A stretch of 64,000 bases of DNA from Siphonodentalium dalli. Lineage: Eukaryota > Mollusca > Scaphopoda > Gadilida > Siphonodentaliidae. The stretch lies in the NCBI GenBank assembly GCA_032622095.1, contig CP136069.1, forward strand, positions 155,549,043 through 155,613,042. Direction: 5' to 3'. The notes beneath the pieces are model-generated. The model did not search any database and was not told the DNA's origin. It worked only from the letters and a program-made list of their open reading frames with translations. The position numbers and the translations under genes were made by a program. How positions within the stretch are numbered: the stretch's first letter is position 1; each line of letters starts with the position of its first letter. Shown piece after piece: positions 13,701 through 28,700 of this stretch.

Positions 13701-16700
13701 AATTCACATGTTAAAGATACATAATCCGAATTAACATTCCTAAAATACTATTTCTTTGGCTTCGGTGGCAAAAAATATTGTATTCTAGTCGAGGAACACA
13801 CTTTTTGAGGTGTTTTATATTGTCACACGAAAAATATGTAATGTTGCTAATTTTTCTATGGGCACATGTTCCTGTCAACATAATTTGCAGGAAGCGTTTT
13901 AGTGGTATTTCATCACTGTGACCATCTGTTCACTCTTTCTATATTAAATACTCATTGACGAGTAGTTCCCTTTTGAAAATGCTCAGATAATAAATTCGAC
14001 AAACGACGAATTTATTATTTCCCTCAAATTAATAGGACTCCTTCTGCACTATTATCTGTCGTCTGCTTATCTCTGTATATACAGTAATGCCCTAAATAAT
14101 CGACTCCTTAACCACAATGCTCAGAATTATGGGTAAATTTTCAGGATTTAGTCGGAAATATGGTTTGTTGCCATTCATTGGAAAGCTCTCAGTGAGAGCT
14201 TTCCGATGAATGGAAACAAGCCATATTTCCGACTAAATCCTGAAAATTTACCCATAATTCTGAGCACTGTGGTTAAGGAGTCGATTATTTAGGGCATTAC
14301 TGCCTTCTGCACTTGTATTATCTGCCGTCTGCTTATTTTTTCTTAAAATCCCTCCAGATAAATTTATAAGCGACCAATCCAATGTATACTTTTATATTTA
14401 CATAGCCGGACTGTATTACTCTTAATCCTCAGTGTTCGGTGATTGGTACGTCACAAATTGTTGACCAAATCTGACCAAATCACTAAAAGTGGTCAGCATA
14501 ATAATTGAGCGTTCCTTTCAAAGTTCAGCCGAATCGCATCTAAAGATAGCTATTTATATCGATCACGTTATCGTTGCTAAGTGATTGGAAATTCTATATT
14601 GGGCTGACTTAATTTACTGCGTAGGTTGGTCTCAAATACTCGGCAGATTTTGTGAAAATAAATAACAATACACTCAGCTTTTTAATGGGAATAAATCATC
14701 AAAAAGACTCCGCTGGAGTCGCTGGTGCACATTTAATGCAAACCGATTCGCACAATGTGCCCCAACGACCACAGCGCCGTCTCTCACAATAACACACACC
14801 AGGGTTGGGGTAATCGTGATCAGTTATCGTAATCAAAGTGTTCGATTACAAAATTTGGAGTAATCACCTGTAATCAGTAATCATGACATTTTTTTATTAC
14901 AAGTAATCGTAATCGATTACTTCCAAATCTACCTGTAATCATGATTACATTTTGATTACTTTTTGATTACTTTTACTGAAATATCCATAATAGCTATTGG
15001 ATACTCATAGTCTCACAATGTAGCACTGTGGAGTGTGCACAGATACAAACATCATATCAGAAAGTTAGTAAAAAATGTTCATGTGGTACATATCACTGTG
15101 TACATTCTGACAGTGGACACAGATAACACACACAATTGTTGAAATGTTGAATACAGCATGTAGAGCAATAAACTTATGATGCAGACAATGAAATGTTCTA
15201 ATATGAATAAAATAGACTAGCCAACTTCAATAAGGATTAAATATTATTGGGACTACTGCAGACAATGGCTGTAGAGTCACACTGGTACAATAGGGCTTAT
15301 ACACCCACTACATTCATTTATTAAATTACTGACTGGGACAATCGCGTCGAGACCTATTAGGGTCTGAGTGTTATTGCACGCGGCTATTATTTCAAATAGC
15401 CGTATAATTTCGTCTGCCATGCACGATGAAACATCGCAATCCACTTCCATTCCTGATATCGGGACAATACTGACCTGGAGGCTCCGTCCAGGCGGACACT
15501 GCGGCGATATCGCCGGATCCATGACTCGTGCTGGCTGCAATTTCACAGCTGTACATTGTAGCTGGTACCAGATCGGTGAATGTATAGTCGTTCCTATTTG
15601 GTCTGAGAGACACTTGGCGACGAGTTCCCATGATTTCGTCAGTAAACAGCGTTCTACGTGGATCACAGGTAATCTACAACAGGGAACACTCCTGAATACA
15701 ATACAGTGTGTATGTCATTTGCAGAATGAGGTCCATATAGGGTGAATTTAGTTACGCTATCCTGTACAGGGAGATAGTGTCACCAAAAGCAGCCTCCGTG
15801 ACCGCATTATGCTTATGGGAGACCTGGGATCAGATTGAAGTTCCCAAGTTGAAGTTGGTGATGTTCACACATTAATCACTTCGATTATGATTTTTTTTCT
15901 TCTGAAAATTATGAGATAAAGAAACTTCCCGGAAGGGAAAGAGAAGTAATTAAAAAATGTTATTGTGAAACTATACATATTTCCCAGAAGATGATGACTG
16001 AGCAAAATAAGGTCCCCATAGGGTGAGTTTGGTGATGCTAGTCCGCTGTGCGTGATAGCGTCATTAAACTCAACCTCTGGGACATCATTCTTCAAATGAC
16101 AGACACACTATTTGCTGACTTGACAGGGAAACTGAATTAATTTCAGCCAGATCAAACGTTTGGAAATGTTTCACAACAAACAAAGTCATTGCTTCTAATT
16201 AAATTGCTTAAAATTAAATAGCAGCACATGTGCTTAACGGCATGGAAACAATGATGCACATATTGTATACTTGACATAACCAATATTGTCAATTCGTAGC
16301 CAGAACATAAATCGGAATATTTTATTATTAAACGTACTTGTTAAATATTAAAATACAATACTATTATGCACGATTAATGTACAGTAATGGTCTAAATAAT
16401 CGACTCCTTAACCACAGCGGAATTATGGGTAATTTTTCAGGATTTGGTCGGAAATATGACTTGTTGCCATTCAACAGAAAGCTCTCAGTGAGAGCTTTCC
16501 GATGAATGGCAACAAGCCATATTTCCGATTAAATTCTGAAAAATTACCCATAATTCCGCTGTGGTTAAGGAGTCGATTATTTAGAGCGTTACTGTACCAA
16601 AATTGCCAATATCATAACGTTGAAATAATATATACGAGTCGACCGGAATCAATTTTAATAACATCCAGTGCAGTTGTGTCTTGAGGACAATAAGACCACA

Positions 16701-19700
16701 ATCATGTGATGTGTCTGTTTATTATGGAATACTATTAGGGCCACTTCCTAATGGCGCTTTCGGTGCGCGCCGAAAGCGACAAAAAGTGCGCCATTAGTAA
16801 CGCGCCGAAAGCGCCGAAAGCGACAAAATATGCGCTTTCGACGCACTTTTTGTCGCTTTCGGCGCTTTCGGTGCGTCACTAATGGCGCACGTTTTGTCGT
16901 ATAATTTGGGTTCGAAACCATGACAACCTATTCGATTCTCACCGTGTACGCTAGAAGTTCACCGTTGTGCCTCTCTGGTTCGTGCCAATCCAACTCGAGT
17001 GACGTGATAGATCGTGATACATTCCGGAACTGTCTCACTGGTCCTGGGACTGGAAGGGAATTTTTATGTCACGATATAACAGTGTAAATTACGACGGTAA
17101 CGAGACGCCATGCCTGCATGTCTGGATATATATACAAACTATATTAACTATTACACAGTAAATTACGACGGTAATTTACGAGACACCATGACTGGATTAT
17201 ATTATGGTAACTACAGCTTTGTTGACTTTAATTAAGAAAGAGAGACTACACCACGTATGTATATGCGAATTCCAGAAGAGCATCCAAGTCAAATCTATAT
17301 CCAAATATTTTTGATTGTCTCATCAACTCGAATACGAAATCTGAGTTCTTGGATGAGCTTGCATGGTATAGCAATAAAATAAATATTTTTCCACCATCCC
17401 GACATGTATATTTCTGGCAATATATTCTAGTTGTCTTCCCAAAATGTCCCCAACTTTGTTTCTCACAAAATTCTCACAAGACTGGTACTGATGCCTGTGC
17501 ATGTATAATAATCTCGAACAAAACTACATCGTCCGCTAAAGGTATCGCATTTGTAAGGGAAATTAAAAATGTTATAGTCAAATGATATACATTGTGGGGA
17601 AATGTATTATTTTCACTCATCAATATTTCATCAGTGGTACATGTATCTTTTGTAAAATAAAGTTTATTTGTGCATATAAGTTTCATAAATAACAGAGCAC
17701 CGGGTCCGGTCAACAGGAAAACCTAAATGCTATATAAGACCAGACCCAAAAGCAGAAGTCAAATATCAACACAGGTGATTAAGTGCAACAATGAAGGAAG
17801 ACAAGCAAAACAAAGCAACATAACAATTCATTGCTCAGCAGACAATGGGAGCGGCTTCTGGTGGGGATCACGCAATCAAAGACTGTGGTGTGGTGATCCA
17901 AGTTTCAACATACAATCTATTTGTTCAATTGTGTTATCGCTTGGTAGATTCAAAGTATAGATGTACAATATTTATAGATAAGCTTATTTGTTGCATCACT
18001 GTTTCAATTGTTTCCATATAAAGTAGGATTTTAATATTTATTTCCACATATATGTTAATTAGTGAACTATACATAACTGCCTGTTGACTATTAAATATAG
18101 TACACAGTGCATGAAATAATGTTCATTATCTTCATAACAATAGCCACATCTTCAAGAAAAATCGTCATTGGGAAATCGATCAGACATATAGGTTCATTAA
18201 GATCACTACAGCCTACTCTGAGTGTTTTGAGTGAATTATTTGACTTGATCTTGTGTATCTACATGTGCATGATCAGCACACAAACCGGAGTTATATTTTA
18301 GTCGATAATCCCATATGCATAGTACCGAATGACATGTTTGCGGATGACCACTTTTATTGTACTTTTAGTCATTGCTGAAAAACAATGAAATACGAGGAAT
18401 ATAACAATGCGAAACAAGCGCGTGAATAAATCTTTCGAAATTATCATAGCCGCGGCCGCTGCATTCGCGATGATGGTTTCTCACAGAAACGTCATGTATT
18501 ATAGAGTTCTCTAACTTGACTCAAACTGAACTATCAACGCCACCAACATGTGCACTTCTCTGCCACGCATCAGCGTCTCGCACATTACACACTCATATAC
18601 ATTACCACCTCTCACATTACCCCCTCTCATATTACCCTTCTCACATTACCCCCACTCACATTGCCCAGTGCCAATGCATTCTCTTATATATGCGAGTCGA
18701 CCATAGGTCGCCTCGTATATATAAGAGAATGCATTGGCCTAACAAATTTTATATTATTTTTTATAATTGTTAAAAAATGTAAGACAAATGAAAAAAAAAA
18801 GTTAAAACAAAAAGTTAAAAAATTAAGAAATTTACAGCTGATGCTCCATTCTTTCACAAAATATCCAGAATTATTGGACTTCGTCACAGCTAATATGGGT
18901 CAGATATGTACTGTAAGATAATATTGGCTACATGTATACAGATGGGGAAGCGTGGTTTTTTTTTTCTGCGACGCCCGCGTGTCCGATAAAACTAATATGC
19001 ACAGCATCTCGCATGTGTTCATTTTATGCACACATAATACTGATTTTGACCAAGTTTACTTGGTTAAAATTATGCCTATACGAGCGACATCATTTACGAC
19101 GGACCCACACAGGGACATTATAACGATTCCAAACTCAGGGAACTCATGTCTTATAGCTTGGTCGGATTAAAGGCCCACTTAATTTTCGAATCACCAGATC
19201 ACATTATATACAACATATTCCATATTATATACCATTTGAAATAGGAAGTTCCAAAACATTGTATTATCAACTGATCCGGTCGAATAAACTGGAACATGTT
19301 GTTTTTGTCGAGGTACCGATGTGTGTTCTGTGCTTAATTTTGATCCGGACTGTACTGTAAAGTATATTCTTCTGAACGGAAGGGGAATAACTCTATCTCT
19401 TAGTTTGAATTATGCATTCTGTGTTGACAACGGGGGAAGTCTTGGTATGAATCTGAGAATCCCTATATCACTTGGTGGACACTCCTAGGCTATATATATT
19501 TTTGGTTCCTCTTCCAAATGGTATATAATATGGAAAATGTTGTGCATAATGTTTTCTGGGCATTCGAAAATTAAGTGGGCCTTTAAGCGGTGTGTGTGGG
19601 GGGTGTGAGGGAGGGTGTGCGTGTGTGTGTGTGCTATAGAGTCGCATGCACGCTCTTAAAATCTCGCACCAGGATGCGACCCTTGGGCAAGATCACATGT

Positions 19701-22700
19701 AATGTAATGTGGTCGCTTCGAACGTAAGCCGCTCTTTAGTGAAGCGCATGTAAAATTGTAGTAGGCACAAGACTCGGCATTACTCGACAGCTGGGTTAAT
19801 ACTACGGAGCGCTTATATGGTGCGCTTGTACTGGAGATAAGCGCTGTGGAAGCACCATTATTATAATGTTGCTAGTGGTGCATATTGGTCGGCATTATGG
19901 AGTAATAATGTGAATCGCTTAGGGTCTGCTTCTATACCGGAGATATACCCGCTATATAAGCACCATTATTATTATTATCTAAGACATAGGTGGTCTACTC
20001 ACCCCCTTCAGCTGTCATCATCGACAGGGTTTTGCTCTGTATAAGCACCATTATTATTATGTAAGACATAGGTGGTCTACTCACCCCCTTCAGCTGTGAT
20101 CACCGACATGGTGTTGCTCTCTTGTCCGGGTCCTGCGTCATTAATGGCCTGCACCTGTGCAAAAAATAATCACCAGCCTCGTCATCAGGGGACGTAAACT
20201 CTTATTTTACTTCATCAAAGGGCGAATTTAGGAAGACTCAAATCAAGGAAGCGGTCCATTCCTGGATTTACATTACAATTGGATAACTCCCTCACTGGGC
20301 TATCAATAACATTTTCACAATTTGGGAAATTCCATTCGCAACACAACCTGCATTCACAGCTTTGTATTAAATTCAGTATACATAAAAATAATATTAATTT
20401 ATAATTGGTGTTGGGTCGTGGGTAAGAATTCATTACACGGTAATTGCGTTAGAACTAACCCGTAATTGATAATTTTGTGTGTAATTTTGATGAGTATGTT
20501 ACAGATGTATATTAGAATTCAACCGCATTTCACCTTTGGTGCATGGTTATGCAAGGACTCACTGGTACTTGATATTTTGAGTAGGGTTGTGAATTCGTTA
20601 CACAGGTAGATGCATGCATGTGTTATATACACGTAGAACTCACCCGTATTTGATATTTGGTGTAGGGTTGTAGATTCGGTATCCACTGTTGAATTTCTTT
20701 GGCATCGGACGACAGGTCGATGGTTTTTACGGTGGATGAAATCTCGTCCCAGTAATAGACCTTATAACCCATCTCATATGCCCCCTTATGCTCCGGGGCG
20801 TCCCACTTAACTGTTATACTGTTCGGTGTCTTAGTGAACAATCTTAGTTGTCTGGGCTTTGGCGGAGCTGAAAATATAACATAAGAGTGGTGGATGCATA
20901 TATTATAACTTGTTCACTGCACGCTGTATTAGCTACAATACGCATTGTCACTGAGTCGCGGCCATATTGGATCCAGGTCAAAGTTCAAAGTAGCATTCCA
21001 TATATGGAAATAATGATAATGCAAAAGCTCCATACACGGAATGCTACTACAGAACATTGACCTGTAGCACTACAAAAACGGAACGGAGCGCGATTCAGTG
21101 ACAAGGGACACTGGTTTCCCCAAATGTTGAGCTTGATCGTCGCAACACCACAATTGACAAGTATACAATCGTCAAAATATCAATATCTGCCACCTAAGAA
21201 TTCTCTTATATACGAGAGTCTCCCAAAGGAAGCATCATATCATATACAGTAATGCCCTAAATAATCGACTCCTTAACCACAGCAGAATTATGGCTTTCCG
21301 ATTAATGGCAACCAGTCATATTTCCGACTAAATCCAGAAAAAGTTACCCATAATTCTGCTGTGTTGAAAGCTTTCCGATGAATAAGCCAGTGCATTCTCT
21401 TATATATGCAAGGCTTCCCATAGGAAACTCGCATATATAAGCTAACACACTCGTATATTATCGTTAATGCTGCACCAGCGCAGCTCCAGTCAGGAAAGGG
21501 TTACAGTCAACAACTCTACCTCTGGGTGACACATGATAGGCCATAGAAGTCACTTTAATTTATCACATGTTCTCCAAAATGCTACATGTACAGCTCTCAG
21601 GGGGTCCATGCATTGCGAGGCTATTTATATTTTCAAATGGAGGTTAGTAATGTTTGGTCATATATATACAGTGAGCATGTGGTGGGGTTAATTATGACAT
21701 ACATGGAGGCTTACCTGTTATTGGTGTCTCTAAACACTTCTTATCGGAGTCCGGGCTGTGAGAACCTTGGTCCGTTTTATACCGGATCATCACACAATAT
21801 CGTGTTTCCGGTCTGAGACCAGGAACGACAAGTCTTTTTTCGTTGTTGCCTGGCAACTGCACGACCCTTGGAGACACGCCCTGATCATCTGGGCTGGTGA
21901 TGTAGAGTAGATACGACACAACCTTGTTGCAGTGCCACGTGTCTTGTGGTGCATCCTACGAAAAATAGCATATTCAGGTTTATGAAGAAATGTCGTAGAA
22001 ACATTACTGTATTTAGTGAAATTGACATTATTAATTATTTGTCCCCGGAAATTCTAATTCTTTCTGTATCTTGTCCAGTATTTGAAATTTCAAATAGTGT
22101 GTGCGATGAAAGTATCTCAATCGATCATATATCGATTGATTTCACTCTTAGAACAAATGTGTATACATTCTACACAACATGTTTTAATTTTGATTTGAAA
22201 CTAAATTATGTAGAATGACACATGACATATGTGTCGATGGAATTTTCTCAACATTGAATATGATAGAATATGGGAGTATCTTATAGTTAGTAGATGAGAT
22301 ATGTTCTATTTGAGACACAAACCTCGTAAAAAGCTACCATATTAAATCTGGCATCAGCTTTAAAACTGTATGCTACAATGGGTTTGTGTCAAAACTGAAA
22401 AGACATAATTGTGATCACAAAATTTTAAAGTTGCTGCCAGAATTTATTATTCTTATAGGCCACCATGTTTCCAAATTTCCAAAATTCCAATCATAGGGTG
22501 GTAGGTTGGACATGTTCAATAGTTGGGAAACTTGAGTTACCAGTTTGAAATTTCCAATCCAAAAGGGTGCAATATTCCGGACTTGGAAATTTCAGTTGGG
22601 AATCAAACACCTCTTCACCTTATCTCGAATCCTCCCCCTACCATCACGTCGATCCTGCATTTTAAATCACATATATCGTGACCGAGTGAGTCTTCCCAGT

Positions 22701-25700
22701 ATGAGCTCGATGCTAAACCGGTCTCCGCGAACATCGACCAATGAAATCGATAGTTACTTAGGAGTATATATCACCGTCTCCGGATAGAGATCAAAGGGTC
22801 TGAAGACGAACAGGGCTCCATTTGTCACCACGAGTGAGATCGTGAAATATGTGGCTTCGAATGTGGTGATACGAAGCCAACGATAATGATATATGTTGAG
22901 TAATCAGCGTGTGATAATGTTCAATCTCGTCGGATCAAGAAGAAACACGTGTGGTTTCCATTAAGTTTAAATATATGTTCACAGTCCCGAGTTTCTTGTA
23001 TAATATTTTGTTTATTTCGTTGAAAATATATATTTTACATGAGTCTATAAACTCATTATAATATAAATACTAGTACAATATATATTACAGTAGCTTTTAC
23101 ATTACGAAATTTTGAGTGGTGTGGTTGGTAGTCTTTAGTCTCTTCCCATTTCACGTTCGTTCTATACGTGAATCAAAAGAATCGGTTTAACTCTTTACCC
23201 AACAAACCGGCCAAACCGGCCAAATAAAGCTTCAACAGCCTAAAATATCTTCGGTCTGTCTCAATAGAACCATACAAATATGGATATCATTGGAACCGGT
23301 TCATTGACCACATTGTGATGGTTACAGTTATGCCCTGTGCCAATGCATTCTCTTATATATGCGAGTCGACCATAGGTCGCCTCGCATATATAAGAGAATG
23401 CATTGGCCTAAAAAAAAATCTTTTCTTAACACTTTTTACCATTTTTTCTTAACAATTTTTTAATTTTTAATGTGATAAGCCAATGCATTCTCTTATATAT
23501 GCGAGGCGACCTATGGTCGACTCGCATATATAAGAGAATGCATTGGCACAGGGCCCTTCTGTTGGGTAAAGGCTTAAAGGGACAGTGTTTCCTCTAAGAT
23601 AAAGCTTATGACGAATCGATCTTAGTATTCTAAAACAAATGAGAAACATTCGCTCTCACACATATTTGACTCAAATGCAGGGGACGTGGCTAGGTGGCCT
23701 TGGCTTTTCCAACTTAGAAACTGCAGGTGTGAAATTTTTAAAAGTTTCAACAGTTAACATATTTTGTATTTCAGTCAGAAAATTTGACAGAAAGTAGGAA
23801 AATATTAGGATTTTGGTGTAAAACAACAAGATTCACTCAATTTCATCAAACTATCAGAACAAATTCAAACTAATATTGTACCAGGAATAGAATGCAAAAC
23901 TGTCAACAATTGTGTCCAAAGTGAGGGCTTGGTGCACTCCAACCCCGCCATCGCAACGCCCCTGCTCAAATGTTGATAAGACTTACTGTCCAGGTGATGG
24001 TTAGCTCCGTCAGTGAGGAGTTAGCTTGGTACGCTGACGTAATTTCCTCTATAGCGGCGCCTTGTGTTGGTTCTGGAAGTAGAATAAAATCATCCATATA
24101 GTGTACATATACATGTAGTTTGAATGCTATATATAACAACTTATGAATCTAGAAAATCAATATGAACTATGAACTTATGAAGCCACGAACTTCTCACACT
24201 TATAAGCCAGTGTCTCTTGCATACAGACATAGCTATTGGGGAAACTTCGTTTTGATAAATTATCAAATTTTGCTAGAAATTTATTTCTGAGAATTGTTCT
24301 CTGCAATCACAACACTTAACCTACATTTGGATAATCAATATGAAATTCAAAAATAAAGGCACAAACATTATATTGGGAAAATTCTAAAGCCGACCCAGTT
24401 CTGATTAAAACGCAGACTCCACAGCTATGCAGCAGTGCGTCTGGATTATTTGGGGGGGGGGGGGGTATATTACCACCTGGACAATTACGTCAGTCTAACC
24501 TAATCACAACATCATCGGGAAAGCGATGTGTCCTATCAGGCGATTTTTGGAATGCCTTTACAGTGGTAGATTGCTAAAAAATAGCGCTTAAACATTGTCT
24601 GTCTTACTGCATGAATTCAATGCAGAAATTATTTTATCCACACAGAGCTAACCCTTCGTCGCATCAGTGCTATAAGGTCGTAACTCCATTTTGGCGGGAA
24701 ATGAGTTTTCGGTATCATTCGAATCGTGAGAAAAAATCCAATCCGATGGGCCAAACTGTTTTTGCATTAGATGGCAAATATTCCCACAAACCAGTGACGC
24801 AAATGTCGTACCTCCAGCGATCTTCATAATTATTCGTGCTATAAGGTCGTAAGTCCAACAGCAGCCAATCGGATGCTTCAGTTTGTCCACGTGACTTCTG
24901 TTTTGTGTTTGTAAATTCTCAAATGTGTGCTATATGGTTGTATCTCCATGTTAGTCACGTGATCAATTGGTGATTTAAATTTTTTTGATTGTTCCACAAA
25001 TGTATGTATGATGATGCACACGAGTGAATATTCATGATGTAGTATAGTTCATAGACACATGTGATTGCCACCATATTTAGCTTAATCTGTATTTATTAGT
25101 ACAACTTCCTTATAGCACGGAAACCAATCGTCGTTGGCGTACGCAAAAGTTCGTATCTCCAAACAAGTTATTGGTTTTTAAAAGAAAACGAGGGAGTAAA
25201 CAGAAAATATATATGGTTCAATGGACAGCTAATGTCAGTTTTCATTGGCATAAATACAACAATACATCATGCTTTGTCAACATTAGGAGAAATGTTGTCT
25301 GAAAACTTCAACCTTTGTTTTCTCGGAACGTTGAAAATGTGGGTTACGACATTTTATTTAAGTGTGATTATCACTAAATCCAGCATTTCGATTAGTCGGC
25401 GCCCACGTGACTAGTTGCAGTTATTTCTCGGTGAACGCGCAACAGCTCATAACTGCAAGCCCAAAATTACATCGATACGTCATCGATACCGGAAAGAAAA
25501 ACGCGTAATGTTTTGGGCGCATTTGGACTCGCGCAGGATTGACTTAAATTAAATCATCAGGTTTCAATATAAAGAAATTGTTCCTGTTAACTTTTGCTAA
25601 GGGTGCTATGGGTTATTTTGGGCTGGTTTTGTCACGATAAACTTTTCGATTTAAATATATTTACAAAAGTGGCTTTTTCGCTAAATGTATATAAATATAA

Positions 25701-28700
25701 GGATTAACTGTCATGTGGACTGTTTTTATGGATATGTAACCGTGAGGTAAGTGGTCATAACTTGTATGTAAAACCCTTCGGTCAACATGACAGTTAATCC
25801 TTATATAGCACTGATGCGACGCCTTGTTTGTGGTAATAGTTATCCCCCAAATACTCCAGACTCGCTACTGCATAACTGTGCAGTCTGTGTTTTAACCAGA
25901 ACTGAAGCCGACCAACCAGATAAATATATGATAATTTTAATATCACATCAACTCACATCTGGAAATAAAAATGTGTAATTCTTACTTAGAGATTTGCACA
26001 CGAAGTCGCATTCAAAATTGACATATAATTTGATTATAGATTATTGACCTCCTGCTTAATCGGGCCTGGGTAAACCACCAATCGATCTTTATTATGCATT
26101 GCACCGCCTGTATGCATCGGGGATAATGGGGGGGGGGGGGGGTCACTCTAAACTGTTCCATAAATTATCATTCAATCAATACTGTATTAGCTACTTTAAA
26201 AATATTAATTCTGATTTCTTTAGAAAGACACAAAACAATTATTTACTAAGAGTATTCCAAAAAACATGTACAAATATTCGAACAAACAAAATTTCAATTG
26301 TAAATTTTTTTAGAGTTCCTTCTCTTACTCTTACTCCAGGAAGACCGATCGGTCTATTTTAAACCAATCGGCCTACTAAATATCGATCGGTGGTTCATGC
26401 GGACCTGTTAATGATTTATTTACTCACCCGCACATTGTGTCCGTGCGTGTAACACGGGTGCCGGTCGCCCCTCTCCGTGTTCCCCCTCCCGCCGTGTTAC
26501 AATATAAATAGCGTAGTCTTTGTTAGGGTACAGATTCGGAATTGTGAACCGACATATGTCGCTGCAGAAGGCGTGAAACACCGCCCCCGTCACCCTGAAT
26601 CGAGGTTCGTCATTAGCCCGGACGTAGAGATTGTACCAAAGAATCGGTTCGTCTCCGATATCGCCATTTGCTTTGTTCCACTTCCGCCATTCTACAGTCA
26701 AGTTGGTTGGAGTTACTCCCCTTTCTGATAGCATGGGTGGTCGTCGAAGCACCGGGAGTTCTGTAAAGTGTGATATATTCCAAAATTTATGAAGATTGAT
26801 GACATATAAATATGGGCTATATATATACTGTTCATTGAACATGTTTCCGGTTAGTTTTCAGATGGTCCCACTGTGTACGGTCATGTTGTGAGCCATTACA
26901 TGGTTAAATTGGCAAACAGTAACGACGTTCTCCCCAGTTTTAACGGCACAACAAGGATTCAAGGAACTATTAGTTTTGTTCTTAAAATGTTATATTGGAA
27001 GCTGATACAAATTGATAATGAAAGCCAATGAAAATGACCCACCCATCAAGGATATTTAGGAATATATAATGGCACGGCATTCCTCTCATTCGCAAATACA
27101 TGTGTAAATTATAAAAGTAATTTGTTTTTTATAATAGTAATTATTATACGGGACGTTTCGGATTAACTCAACTCCAACATGGATGGTGGACAAAGTTTAC
27201 AAATTTAAGAGATTTACTCACCAAATACCTCTGCAGCAACTGTCATTGACGTCGTCCCGGCTTTCCCGATGATGTTACAGTTGTACCGCTCTCTGGCTGC
27301 CACCTCGGGTACTTTAAACAGGTTCATCCTCGTGTACATGTATTGATCCAGTATTGTGGACCTTACGAGTGTTATGGGTTTTCCTGGTGGACCTGTGACT
27401 TGTATTTCGCGCTCATATGGCGTAGGAAATGCCGAAACCGTGCAGTTAAACATTGATTCTAGACCTGGGTTCACCTTCTTGTTGCCGAAGTAAACGATCC
27501 GTGGCGGTGTAACTGAAATTAAACATATCAATTGGTAAAAGTAACTGAATCGGAAGTCATGTGTCTTGGCAGTCTGGGTGAACGTCGACTCTATATTTGA
27601 AATATAGAGTCTGGAGCTTATGTCGCCAAAACCATTTCTATTCAGCGAAGAGCTTCCCCAAAATGACGTCACGGATTTAAAACGAGAGGCCGATCACGAT
27701 CGGCAGATGTTTAACCCATACCTTGGCGATAGCGATTAGCTATAACTGATAATTGGTCAAAGATATGATCACAGTAATACATATATCAGTACCTTACTTA
27801 AAATCAAAAGGTCAAATAATTTGTCTTAAGAAGGGGTTAAAGTAATTGGGGTGGGGGAGGAGTCGTTTTAAATCTCATAACTCTGTCCCTATTCACACAA
27901 GGACCTCTCACTGTGAGATCCAATTGTTAAGCCATTAATAAATTTGACAGATAGGATAAACACTTATCCAGCCAGCAGGTTGTTCATCTTTACCTTCATA
28001 CAACCACCCCCCTAGAGCTATGTAACATATGTCGTCACTCAATTAATAACAGATTTTGCTTGGAATGACATCTATTAAAGGTATTCTCATACTCTGGATA
28101 TTGGATGTTCACATGTCAATTTATTGATATCATTATATTACATGCAACTATTGCAATAAAATCTTCACATTTTCAATACAGGACATCACACCTTATTAAT
28201 GGAATACAACTAAAACAAATTAGTGTCAATGACAATTTTTTATTTTTGAATTAAATAATGTAATCAATTGAAATCAATGTCGAAAAAGCTTTCCAATAAT
28301 ATATAGATAAAACAAACTAGACCTACAGTACTAAAAGTGTTATGAACAATTATTTTGTTCCCATAGACTGATACAGAGCTCTCAAGTTTTTAAAACTTTG
28401 AAAACCAAAGTTGTCTTCCCATGAAACCAACAAAATTCCAATGGTAATGCTATTAAACAATGAAACCAGATTATGCCTTTAAGATGAAATTTAAATAACC
28501 ATGCATATAAAATATAATAGTATAAACATTCCACCTATGATATGGCCAGAGATACTTATAGAGTATAAAGTATATCTGATACAGCCAACACATCTCCTAG
28601 CAGTTAATTAACTCAATACAAGATAACCAACTTCATGGTATTGTAACTGGATACTAACTCTGTGTGAGAAGACACAAGAAAGAGACAACTTCATAGTATT

